Below, one piece after another: positions 16,879-25,313 of a stretch of 64,000 nt of DNA. Position 1 is the stretch's first letter. Each line of letters begins with the position of its first letter. Where the stretch lies: assembly GCF_000381025.1 (NCBI RefSeq), contig NZ_KB905817.1, forward strand, positions 388,146-452,145, read 5' to 3'. The notes below the pieces were generated by a model, which was not told the DNA's origin, did no database searches, and was given only the letters and a program-made list of their open reading frames with translations. Origin of the DNA: Streptomyces sulphureus DSM 40104. Lineage in GTDB: Bacteria; Actinomycetota; Actinomycetes; Streptomycetales; Streptomycetaceae. The position numbers and the translations under genes are program-made.

Positions 16879-18549
16879 TCAGCGCACGAACACCCCCGCG
16901 CTCCCCGCCAGATCCAGGAAGTACTGCGGCGCCACGCCCAGCACCACCGTCACCGCGACCCCCACGGCGATCGCCGTCGAGGTCAGGACGCTCGGTACGG
17001 CCACGCTCGGCCCGTCGGCCTTCGGCTCGCTGAAGAACATCAGCACGATGACGCGCAGGTAGAAGAAGGCCGCGATCGCCGAAGAGGCCACGCCGACCAC
17101 GACGAGGGCGCCGGCCCCGCTCTCGGCCGCCGCCTTGAAGACGGCGAACTTCCCGCTGAAACCGGAGGTGAGCGGGATGCCGGCGAAGGCGAGCAGGAAG
17201 AGCGCGAAGACCGCGGCGAGCAGCGGCGAACGCCGGCCGAGACCCGCCCACTTGGAGAGGTGGGTCGCCTCCCCTCCGGCGTCCCGGACCAGGGTGACGA
17301 CAGCGAAGGCGCCGAGCGTCACGAAGGAGTAGGCCCCGAGGTAGAAGAGGACCGACGAGACGCCCTCCTCGGAGAGCGCGACGACGCCGGCGAGGAGGAA
17401 GCCGGCGTGCGCGATCGAGGAGTAGGCGAGGAGCCGCTTGATGTCGGTCTGCGTGATGGCGACGATCGCACCCGCGACCATCGTGACGATCGCGACGCCC
17501 CACAGCACGGGACGCCAGTCCCAGGCGAGGCCGGGCAGCACGACGTAGAGCAGCCGCAGCAGCGCGCCGAAGGCGGCGACCTTCGTCGCCGCAGCCATGA
17601 ACCCGGTGACGGGGGTGGGGGCGCCCTGGTAGACGTCGGGCGTCCACATGTGGAAGGGGACGGCGCCGACCTTGAAGAGCAGCCCCATCAGCACCAGGGC
17701 GCCGCCGATGAGCAGCAGCGCGTCGTTCCCCGTCGTCTGGGCGAGGACCGGGTCGGTGGTGGCGTCGGCGCCGGAGACGACGCGGGCGATGCCGGAGTAG
17801 GTGACGGTGCCCGCGTAGCCGTAGAGCAGCGCGATGCCGAAGAGGAGGAACGCCGAGGAGAAGGCGCCGAGGAGGAAGTACTTCACCGCCGCCTCCTGCG
17901 AGAGGAGCCTGCGGCGGCGTGCCAGCGCGCACAGCAGGTACAGCGGCAGCGAGAAGACCTCCAGCGCGATGAAGAGCAGCAGCAGGTCGTTGGCGGCGGG
18001 GAAGAGGAGCATGCCGCCGATGGCGAAGAGCAGGAGGGGGAAGACCTCGGTCGTCGTCCAGCCGGCCTTCGTCGCCTCCTTCTCCCCCTCGCCGCCCGGC
18101 ACGGAGGCGGGCTGCGCGGCGAAGGAGTCGACGCGGGAGCCGTGCGCGGCGGGCTCCAGCTTCCGCTCCGCGAAGACGAGCACCGCCACCACACCGGTGA
18201 GCAGGATGACGCCCTGCATGAAGAGCGTCGGCCCGTCGACGGCGAGCGCACCCACGCCGACGAGCTGCGCCTTGGTCCCGGCCGCCCCGCCCGCGGCGAG
18301 CGCGATCACGGCGGCGAACGCCGCGACGAGGCCGAGCGCGGAGACGAACACCTGCGCCGTGTAACGGGCCTTGCGCGGCAGGAACGCCTCCAGCAGCACC
18401 CCCAGCGCGGCGACGCCGAGCACGATCAGCACGGGCGAGAGCTTGCCGTACTCGATGCTCGGGGCCTCGAGTTTCTCCGCTGAGAGCGTCCACAGGTTGG
18501 GGACTGCGCCGGAGGGCGCGTGCATCGAGGTGATCGCCACCGCGCTCAC
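16879..18549 (-). CDS. nuoN: NADH-quinone oxidoreductase subunit N
   Basis: Antiporter-like membrane subunit of complex I, 556 aa, with about 14 hydrophobic segments. It contains AGAIVAITQTDIKRLLAYSS, the conserved lysine helix of the proton channel family, and LVLMGLLFKVGAVPFHMW. The GTG start overlaps the nuoM stop (GTGA). Last gene of the 14-gene operon; a hairpin follows. A hydrophilic loop rich in charged residues (PASVPGGEGEKEATKAG) lengthens it relative to the Escherichia coli protein. Confidence 0.97.
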   Translation of the reverse strand: MSAVAITSMHAPSGAVPNLWTLSAEKLEAPSIEYGKLSPVLIVLGVAALGVLLEAFLPRKARYTAQVFVSALGLVAAFAAVIALAAGGAAGTKAQLVGVGALAVDGPTLFMQGVILLTGVVAVLVFAERKLEPAAHGSRVDSFAAQPASVPGGEGEKEATKAGWTTTEVFPLLLFAIGGMLLFPAANDLLLLFIALEVFSLPLYLLCALARRRRLLSQEAAVKYFLLGAFSSAFLLFGIALLYGYAGTVTYSGIARVVSGADATTDPVLAQTTGNDALLLIGGALVLMGLLFKVGAVPFHMWTPDVYQGAPTPVTGFMAAATKVAAFGALLRLLYVVLPGLAWDWRPVLWGVAIVTMVAGAIVAITQTDIKRLLAYSSIAHAGFLLAGVVALSEEGVSSVLFYLGAYSFVTLGAFAVVTLVRDAGGEATHLSKWAGLGRRSPLLAAVFALFLLAFAGIPLTSGFSGKFAVFKAAAESGAGALVVVGVASSAIAAFFYLRVIVLMFFSEPKADGPSVAVPSVLTSTAIAVGVAVTVVLGVAPQYFLDLAGSAGVFVR

Positions 18550-20201
18550 TCGTGCTCACCTCCACGGTGGTCGGTCTTGTCGGTGGACGCCCCGCCGTGC
18601 TCGGCCACCGGATGGTCCGGACGCGGATCGTTCTTCTGCACGTCGGAGAGGGAGTGCTCGACGGCCGGGTTGACGACCGAGGTGAGCGGCTTCGGGTAGA
18701 CGCCGAGGACGATCAGCAGGGCGATCAGCGGTGCGACGACGGCGAGTTCGCGCACCTTCAGGTCGGGGATCGCCTTCACTTCGGCCTTGACGAGCGGGCC
18801 CGTCATCGTCCGCTGGTAGAGCAGCAGGACGTAGAGCGCGGCGAGGATGATGCCGGCCGTGGCGACGATCCCGGCCGCCGGGTAGCGGCTGAACGTCCCG
18901 ACGAGGACGAGGAACTCGCTGACGAACGGGGCGAGTCCGGGCAGCGAGAGGGTGGCGAGCCCGCCGACGAGGAAGGTCCCCGCGAGGACGGGTGCGACCT
19001 TCTGCACCCCGCCGTAGTCGGCGATGAGGCGGCTGCCCCGCCGGGAGATGAGGAACCCGGCGACGAGCATCAGCGCCGCGGTGGAGATGCCGTGGAAGAC
19101 CATGTACAGCGTCGCGCCGCCCTGGCCCTGGCTCGTCATCGCGAAGACGCCGAGGATGATGAAGCCGAAGTGCGAGATCGACGCGTAGGCGATGAGCCGC
19201 TTGATGTCCCGCTGGCCGACGGCGAGGAGCGCCCCGTAGAGGATGCTCACCAGGGCGAGGACGAGCACCACGGGGGTGGCCCACTCGCTGGCGCCGGGGA
19301 AGAGGCCGAGGCAGAACCGCAGCATCGCGAAGGTGCCGACCTTGTCGACGACGGCCGTGATGAGCACGGCGACGGGTGCGGTCGCCTCGCCCATCGCGTT
19401 CGGCAGCCAGGTGTGCAGCGGCCACAGCGGTGCCTTGATGGCGAAGGCGACGAAGAAGCCGAGGAAGAGCAGGCGTTCCGTGTTGGTCGCCATCGTCAGC
19501 TCGCCGTCGGCGCGGGCCTGGGTGAGCTGCTGGAGCGAGAAGGTGCCCTCGCCGAGCTGGTCGGCGCTGACGACGTAGAGGCCGATCAGCGCGGCGAGCA
19601 TGAGGAGCCCGCCCGCGAGGTTGTAGAGGAGGAACTTGACGGCCGCGTAGGAGCGTTGCTTGGCGCCCTCGTCCTCGCCCGCGGCGTGCGCGCGGTCCCC
19701 GAAGCCCCCGATGAGGAAGTACATCGGGATGAGCATCGCTTCGAAGAAGAGGTAGAAGAGGAAGACGTCGGTGGCGGCGAAGGAGATCACCACCATCGCC
19801 TCGACCGCCAGGATCAGCGCGAAGAACCCTTGCGTGGGGCGCCAGCGCCGGCCCGTCTCCTGCGCACCCTCGGCCGGTTCCGCGTCGTGCCAGCCGGCGC
19901 CGATGACGAAGGGGACGAGGAGCGCGGTGAGGGCGATCAGTACGGCGCCGATGCCGTCGACGCCGAGCTCGTAGCGGACGCCGAAGTCGGCGATCCACGA
20001 GTGGGACTCGGTGAGTTGGTACCGGCCGCCGCCCGGGTCGAACCGGGCGAGGACGACGGCGGCGAGGACGAGGGTGGCGAGCGAGAAGAGCAGCGCCAGC
20101 CACTTCGCCGCCGTGCGCTTCGCCGCCGGCGTCGCGGCCGTGGCGATCGCGCCGACCGCCGGCACGACGGCGGTCGTGGTGAGCAAGGGGAAAGTTGACA
20201 T
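18546..20201 (-). CDS. nuoM: NADH-quinone oxidoreductase subunit M
   Basis: Antiporter-like proton-pumping subunit of complex I, 551 aa, multi-pass membrane. The conserved glutamate-bearing FFEAMLIPMYFLIG, the channel segments FAIKAPLWPLHTWLP and QRDIKRLIAYASISHFGF are present. A histidine- and acid-rich C-terminal tail (DKTDHRGGEHE) is unusual but common in actinomycetes. It abuts nuoL and overlaps nuoN by 4 bases. Confidence 0.97.
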   Translation of the reverse strand: MSTFPLLTTTAVVPAVGAIATAATPAAKRTAAKWLALLFSLATLVLAAVVLARFDPGGGRYQLTESHSWIADFGVRYELGVDGIGAVLIALTALLVPFVIGAGWHDAEPAEGAQETGRRWRPTQGFFALILAVEAMVVISFAATDVFLFYLFFEAMLIPMYFLIGGFGDRAHAAGEDEGAKQRSYAAVKFLLYNLAGGLLMLAALIGLYVVSADQLGEGTFSLQQLTQARADGELTMATNTERLLFLGFFVAFAIKAPLWPLHTWLPNAMGEATAPVAVLITAVVDKVGTFAMLRFCLGLFPGASEWATPVVLVLALVSILYGALLAVGQRDIKRLIAYASISHFGFIILGVFAMTSQGQGGATLYMVFHGISTAALMLVAGFLISRRGSRLIADYGGVQKVAPVLAGTFLVGGLATLSLPGLAPFVSEFLVLVGTFSRYPAAGIVATAGIILAALYVLLLYQRTMTGPLVKAEVKAIPDLKVRELAVVAPLIALLIVLGVYPKPLTSVVNPAVEHSLSDVQKNDPRPDHPVAEHGGASTDKTDHRGGEHE

Positions 20202-22097
20202 CTAGACCGCCCTCATCAGCAGGGTGGCGGCGACCAGCACCGCCGCACCGCCGAACATCGATACCGCGTAGGAGCGGGCGAACCCGTTCTGGAGCCGCCG
20301 CAGCCGCCCCGAGAGGCCGCCGAACCCGGCGGCCACCCCGTTGACCGCGCCGTCGACGACCTTGCCGTCGAGGTAGACGAGGCTGCGGGTGAGGTGCTCG
20401 CCGCCGCGCACGAGGACGACGTGGTTGAAGTCGTCCTGGAGCAGGTCGCGTCGGGCCGCCCTGGTGAGCAGCGAGCCCCGCGGCGCCTCGGCCGGCACGG
20501 GTCGCCTGCCGTACTGGAGCCAGGCCGCGCCGACGCCGAGGACGAGCGCGACGATCGTCGCGGCCGTCACCGTGCCCGCGCTCACCGGCGAGTGGCCGTG
20601 CTCCAGGCTCACCACCGGCTCCAGCCAGTGCACGAAGGAGTCGTTGAGCTTGAAGAGGCCGCCAGCGAAGACCGAGCCGAAGGCGAGGACCACCATCGGG
20701 ATCGTCATCGTCTTCGGGGACTCGTGCGGGTGCGGCATGTTCCCCTCGGCGTCGGGCTTCCACCGCTTCTCGCCGAAGAAGGTCATCAGCATCACGCGCG
20801 TCATGTAGTACGCGGTGATGGCGGCGCCGAGCAGGGTGACGGCGCCGAGAATCCAGCCCTGGGTGCCGCCCTTGGCGAACGCCGCCTCGATGATCTGGTC
20901 CTTGGAGAAGAACCCGGAGAGGTAGGGGAACCCGATGATGGCGAGGTAGCCGAGGCCGAAGGTGACGAAGGTGACCGGCATGTACTTCCGCAGGCCGCCG
21001 TAGCGGCGCATGTCCACCTCGTCGTTCATGCCGTGCATCACCGAGCCGGCGCCGAGGAAGAGGCCCGCCTTGAAGAAGCCGTGCGTCACCAGGTGCATGA
21101 TGGCGAACGCGTAGCCGATCGGCCCGAGTCCGGCGGCGAGGATCATGTACCCGATCTGCGACATCGTCGAGCCGGCGAGGGCCTTCTTGATGTCGTCCTT
21201 CGCACAACCGACGAGCGCCCCGAAGAGGAGCGTCACCGCGCCGACGACGACCACGACCGTCTGCGCGTCGGGCGCCGCGTTGAAGAGCGCGCCGGAGCGG
21301 GTGATGAGGTAGACGCCCGCGGTGACCATCGTGGCGGCGTGGATGAGCGCCGAGACCGGAGTCGGGCCCTCCATCGCGTCGCCGAGCCAGGACTGGAGCG
21401 GCACTTGGGCCGACTTGCCGCACGCGGCGAGGAGCAGCATCAGCCCGATCGCCGTCAGCGTGCCCTGGCCCGCCTCCCCTGCCGCCTCGGCGACGGGCGC
21501 GATGGCGAAGCTGCCGAAGGTGGTGAACATCAGGAAGATCGCGATCGCAAGACCGGCGTCGCCGACGCGGTTGACGAGGAACGCCTTCTTCGCCGCCGCT
21601 GCCGCCGTCGGCTTGTGCTGCCAGAACCCGATGAGCAGGTAGGAGGCGAGGCCGACGCCCTCCCAACCGACGTAGAGCAGAAGGTAGTTGTCGGCGAGGA
21701 CGAGCAGCAGCATCGCCGCGAGGAAGAGGTTGAGGTAGCCGAAGAACCTCCGGCGGCGCTCGTCGTGCTCCATGTAGCCGATCGAGTAGAGGTGGATGAG
21801 TGTTCCCACCCCGGTGATCAGCAGCACGAACACCATGGAGAGCTGGTCGAGTTGGAAGGCGACGTCCGCCTGGAACCCCTCGACGGGCACCCAACTGAAG
21901 AGGTGCGAGTGCAGGGTGCGGTCGTCGGTGCTCCGGCCGAGGAGCTCGGCGAAGAGCACGGCGCCCAGCACGAAGGAGACCGCGGCGAGCGCCGAGGCCA
22001 GCCAGTGCCCGACGCGGTCGAGGCGGCGCCCGCCGACGAGCAGTACCGCCGCGCCCAACAGGGGGGCGCCGACGAGCAGTCCGATCAATGACTCCAC
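20202..22097 (-). CDS. nuoL: NADH-quinone oxidoreductase subunit L
   Basis: Largest antiporter-like membrane subunit of complex I, 631 aa, whose C-terminal part carries the long lateral helix. Conserved core: VGWEGVGLASYLLIGFWQHK, SWLGDAMEGPTPVSALIHAA and CAKDDIKKALAGSTMSQIGYM. The GTG start lies 13 bp after nuoK. Pumps protons in concert with NuoM and NuoN. Confidence 0.97.
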   Translation of the reverse strand: MESLIGLLVGAPLLGAAVLLVGGRRLDRVGHWLASALAAVSFVLGAVLFAELLGRSTDDRTLHSHLFSWVPVEGFQADVAFQLDQLSMVFVLLITGVGTLIHLYSIGYMEHDERRRRFFGYLNLFLAAMLLLVLADNYLLLYVGWEGVGLASYLLIGFWQHKPTAAAAAKKAFLVNRVGDAGLAIAIFLMFTTFGSFAIAPVAEAAGEAGQGTLTAIGLMLLLAACGKSAQVPLQSWLGDAMEGPTPVSALIHAATMVTAGVYLITRSGALFNAAPDAQTVVVVVGAVTLLFGALVGCAKDDIKKALAGSTMSQIGYMILAAGLGPIGYAFAIMHLVTHGFFKAGLFLGAGSVMHGMNDEVDMRRYGGLRKYMPVTFVTFGLGYLAIIGFPYLSGFFSKDQIIEAAFAKGGTQGWILGAVTLLGAAITAYYMTRVMLMTFFGEKRWKPDAEGNMPHPHESPKTMTIPMVVLAFGSVFAGGLFKLNDSFVHWLEPVVSLEHGHSPVSAGTVTAATIVALVLGVGAAWLQYGRRPVPAEAPRGSLLTRAARRDLLQDDFNHVVLVRGGEHLTRSLVYLDGKVVDGAVNGVAAGFGGLSGRLRRLQNGFARSYAVSMFGGAAVLVAATLLMRAV

Positions 22098-22110
22098 TGG
22101 TACGTACCCC

Positions 22111-22410
22111 TTACAGCTTCATCAGGCTGGCGTCGTCGACGGAGGCCGAGTGGCGGGCGCGGTAGAGCATCACGATGATCGCCAGGCCGACGACCACCTC
22201 CGCCGCGGCGACGACCATCACGAAGAACGCCATGATCTGGCCGTCGAGGTTGCCGTGCATCCGCGAGAAGGCGACGAGCGCCAGGTTGGACGCGTTGAGC
22301 ATCAGCTCGATGCACATGAAGACCACGATGGCGTTGCGCCGGATCAGGACGCCGGCTGCGCCGATGGTGAAGAGCAGCGCGGCGAGGTAGACGTAGTTGA
22401 TCGGGCTCAC
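22111..22410 (-). CDS. nuoK: NADH-quinone oxidoreductase subunit K
   Basis: A 99-aa three-helix membrane subunit of complex I. The conserved glutamates of the proton path lie in CIELMLNASNLALVAFSR and VVAAAEVVVGLAIIV. The GTG start overlaps the nuoJ stop by 4 bases. Confidence 0.97.
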   Translation of the reverse strand: MSPINYVYLAALLFTIGAAGVLIRRNAIVVFMCIELMLNASNLALVAFSRMHGNLDGQIMAFFVMVVAAAEVVVGLAIIVMLYRARHSASVDDASLMKL

Positions 22411-23282
22411 TTGGGCGCCTCCTGCTCATCGAGGTTCGAACCCCCGTGTCCCTCCGGCAGGTTGCCTTGGGTCCGGGGTCGCTCCTCCCGCGAGCGGCCG
22501 TGGTGGTCTGCGGTGCGCTGCTCCAGCGCCGCCAGCGTGGCGAGCGCCTCCGGGCCCACCTCGCGGATCTGCCCGCGTTGCCGCAGCGTCGGGTTGACGC
22601 TGAGCTCCGCAGGCGTGCCGTCGGGCAGCAGCGCCGGGCGGTCGACGGCGTTGTGCCGTGCGTAGACGCCGGGTGCGGGCAGCGGCGGGAGCTGCACGCC
22701 TCCGCGCACCCGCTCCTCGGCCTGCTCCCGCTGGGTCTTGGTGCGCTCGATCCGCTCCCGGTGGGAGAGGAGCGTCGCACCGACGGCGGCGACCGTCAGC
22801 AGCGCGCCGACGACCTCGAAGGCGGCGACGTAGCGGGTGAAGAGGAGCGTCGCGATCGCGGGGACGTTGCCGCCCGCGTTGGCCTCGGAGAGTCCGGTGA
22901 ACCCGCCGACGGAGATCTGCCCGATCCCCGCGATGAGCAGGATGCCGAGCCCGAGGCCGCAGCAGGCGGCGAGGAGCCGCTGGCCCTTGAGCGTCTCCTT
23001 GAGGGAGTCGGCCGCGCTGACGCCGACGAGCATCAGCACGAAGAGGAAGAGCATCATCACGGCGCCCGTGTAGACGACGATCTGAACGATGCCGAGGAAG
23101 TAGGCGCCGTTGGCGAGGTAGAAGAGCGCCAGGACGATCATGGTGCCGGCGAGGCAGAGCGCCGCGTGGACCGCGCGCCGCAGCAGCACGGTGCACAGGC
23201 CGCCGATCACCGCGACCGTGCCGAGCACCCAGAACTGCACCGCCTCGCCCGTGGAGGTCGCCGTCTCGGCGAGGAGCTGCAT
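22407..23282 (-). CDS. nuoJ: NADH-quinone oxidoreductase subunit J
   Basis: Membrane subunit of complex I, 291 aa. The first about 175 residues hold five hydrophobic helices with the conserved VQIVVYTGAVMMLFLFVLML segment. The remaining about 110 residues are a charged, proline-containing cytoplasmic tail not present in the Escherichia coli protein but usual in streptomycetes. The ATG at 23282 shares one base with the nuoI stop. Confidence 0.96.
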   Translation of the reverse strand: MQLLAETATSTGEAVQFWVLGTVAVIGGLCTVLLRRAVHAALCLAGTMIVLALFYLANGAYFLGIVQIVVYTGAVMMLFLFVLMLVGVSAADSLKETLKGQRLLAACCGLGLGILLIAGIGQISVGGFTGLSEANAGGNVPAIATLLFTRYVAAFEVVGALLTVAAVGATLLSHRERIERTKTQREQAEERVRGGVQLPPLPAPGVYARHNAVDRPALLPDGTPAELSVNPTLRQRGQIREVGPEALATLAALEQRTADHHGRSREERPRTQGNLPEGHGGSNLDEQEAPK

Positions 23283-23857
23283 CACGACCGCCCTTCGGCG
23301 TCGCCCGCGGGCTCCGCTCCCTTGGAGTACGCCACCTGCTGCTCGGTGCCGGGCGCCGCCTCGGTGACGAGTCCGCGGTAGTAGTCCTTCTCCGTCATGC
23401 CCGGGTAGATGGCGTGCGGCGAGTCGACCATCTCCTCGGTGAGGCCCGTGAGGAGCTCTTCCTTGGTGTAGATGAGCGACTCGCGGGAGGAGTCGGCGAG
23501 TTCGTACTCGTTGGTCATGGTGAGCGCCCGGGTGGGGCACGCCTCGACGCAGAGCCCGCACAGGATGCAGCGCAGGTAGTTGATCTGGTAGACGCGGCCG
23601 TACCGCTCGCCCGGCGAGTACCGCTCCTCGTCGGTGTTGTCCGCACCCTCGACGTAGATGGCGTCGGCGGGACAGGCCCAGGCGCACAGCTCGCAGCCGA
23701 TGCACTTCTCCAGGCCGTCCGGGTGGCGGTTGAGCTGGTGCCTGCCGTGGAAGCGGGGCGCCGTCTGCTTCTTGTACTCCGGGTACTGCTCGGTGAGCCG
23801 CTTCTTGAACATGCCCTTGAAGGTCACGCCGAAGCCGGCCACGGGATTGTCAGGCAC
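23282..23857 (-). CDS. nuoI: NADH-quinone oxidoreductase subunit I
   Basis: Peripheral subunit of complex I, 191 aa, carrying two [4Fe-4S] clusters (N6a, N6b) between NuoG and NuoB. Both ferredoxin motifs are intact: CIGCELCAWACP and CILCGLCVEACP. The GTG start overlaps the end of nuoH by 8 bases. Confidence 0.97.
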   Translation of the reverse strand: MPDNPVAGFGVTFKGMFKKRLTEQYPEYKKQTAPRFHGRHQLNRHPDGLEKCIGCELCAWACPADAIYVEGADNTDEERYSPGERYGRVYQINYLRCILCGLCVEACPTRALTMTNEYELADSSRESLIYTKEELLTGLTEEMVDSPHAIYPGMTEKDYYRGLVTEAAPGTEQQVAYSKGAEPAGDAEGRS

Positions 23858-25313
23858 CGTCGCTCCCCCTTTCGTCGCTCGTCTTTCCTTCTGCGGGCGC
23901 CTCTTCGGCTTCGCCGTCCGACGGCTCCTCGCCGCCGACGCGGACGGGCTCGCGGTCCCTGTCCGCGCGAGACGGCCTGCGCGGGACCGGTGGCAACTGC
24001 TGCCCTGGCAGCGGTGGTACGGGGAAGCCGCCGGCCATCGGGTCGAAGGGTTCCTCCGACGCGCGCCGCGCCTCGTCCGCTTCCTTCGCCCGCTCGCCGC
24101 GCTCCCTGAAGGTGTCGACGACGAACGTGATCAGCAGCAGTACCAGTGCGGTGCCGGCGACCCAGTAGACGACCTCGCTGTACTCCCAGCCCTCGTTGCG
24201 CATCGCGCGCACCCCGGCGACGAGCATCAGCCAGACCAGCGCGATCGGGATGAGGACCTTCCAACCGAGCTTCATGAACTGGTCGTAGCGGGTGCGCGGG
24301 AGCGAGCCGCGAATCCAGATGAAGAAGAAGAGGAGCACCGCGACCTTGGCCGTGAACCAGAGCATCGGCCACCAGCCGTGGTTGGCGCCCTCCCACACCG
24401 TCGAGATCGGCGCCGGAGCCCGCCAGCCGCCGAGGAAGAGAGTGACCGCCAACGCCGAGACGGTGACCATGTGGATGTACTCGGTGAGCATGAAGAAGGC
24501 GAACTTGATCGAGGAGTACTCGGTCTGGAACCCCGCGACGAGGTCGCCCTCGGACTCCGGCATGTCGAACGGCGCACGGTGCGCCTCACCGACCATCGAG
24601 ACGAGGTAGATGAGGAACGACACCGGCAGCAGCCACGCGAACCAGCCGTCCGCCTGCGAACCGACGATCGTCGACGTCGACATGGAACCGGAGTGCAGGA
24701 AGACGGCGGCGAAGCTCAGCCCCATCGCGATCTCGTAGGAGATGATCTGCGCCGTCGCGCGGACCCCGCCGAGGAGCGGGTACGTCGACCCCGACGACCA
24801 CCCGGCGAGCACCACGCCGTACGCGGCGATCGACGAGGTGGCGAGGATGAAGAGGATCGCCACGGGCAGGTCGGTGAGCTGAAGTGCCGTGCGGGTGCCG
24901 AAGATCGAGACCTCGTTGCCTGGCGGCCCGAAGGGGATCACCGCGATCGCCATGAAGGCCGGGATCGCACCGAGGATCGGCGCGAGGATGTAGACGGCCT
25001 TGTCCGAGCCCTTGACGACGACGTCTTCCTTGAGCATCAGCTTGATGGCGTCGGCGAGCGACTGGAGCATGCCCCAGGGCCCTGCCCTGTTGGGCCCGAC
25101 GCGCAACTGCATCCAGCCGACGATCTTCCGCTCCATGACGATGGAGAGGATCACCGTCACCATCAGGAAGGCGAAGCAGAAGACCGCCTTCAGCAGGATC
25201 AGCCAGAACGGGTCGTTGCCGAACATCGAGAGGTCCTCGGCCGCGAGCAGCGACGCGTCCGACGGGGCGACCGGGGGCAGGCCCACCGACGGCACCTGTG
25301 CGAGGGCGTTCAC
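23850..25313 (-). CDS. nuoH: NADH-quinone oxidoreductase subunit H
   Basis: Membrane subunit of complex I that forms much of the quinone-entry site, 487 aa. Conserved RKIVGWMQLRVGPNRAGPWG and RAPFDMPESEGDLVAGFQTEYS are present. After the last helix there is an unusually long, charged, proline-rich tail of about 85 residues in the cytoplasm; its function is unknown. The start overlaps the nuoG stop (ATGA). Confidence 0.97.
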   Translation of the reverse strand: MNALAQVPSVGLPPVAPSDASLLAAEDLSMFGNDPFWLILLKAVFCFAFLMVTVILSIVMERKIVGWMQLRVGPNRAGPWGMLQSLADAIKLMLKEDVVVKGSDKAVYILAPILGAIPAFMAIAVIPFGPPGNEVSIFGTRTALQLTDLPVAILFILATSSIAAYGVVLAGWSSGSTYPLLGGVRATAQIISYEIAMGLSFAAVFLHSGSMSTSTIVGSQADGWFAWLLPVSFLIYLVSMVGEAHRAPFDMPESEGDLVAGFQTEYSSIKFAFFMLTEYIHMVTVSALAVTLFLGGWRAPAPISTVWEGANHGWWPMLWFTAKVAVLLFFFIWIRGSLPRTRYDQFMKLGWKVLIPIALVWLMLVAGVRAMRNEGWEYSEVVYWVAGTALVLLLITFVVDTFRERGERAKEADEARRASEEPFDPMAGGFPVPPLPGQQLPPVPRRPSRADRDREPVRVGGEEPSDGEAEEAPAEGKTSDERGSDGA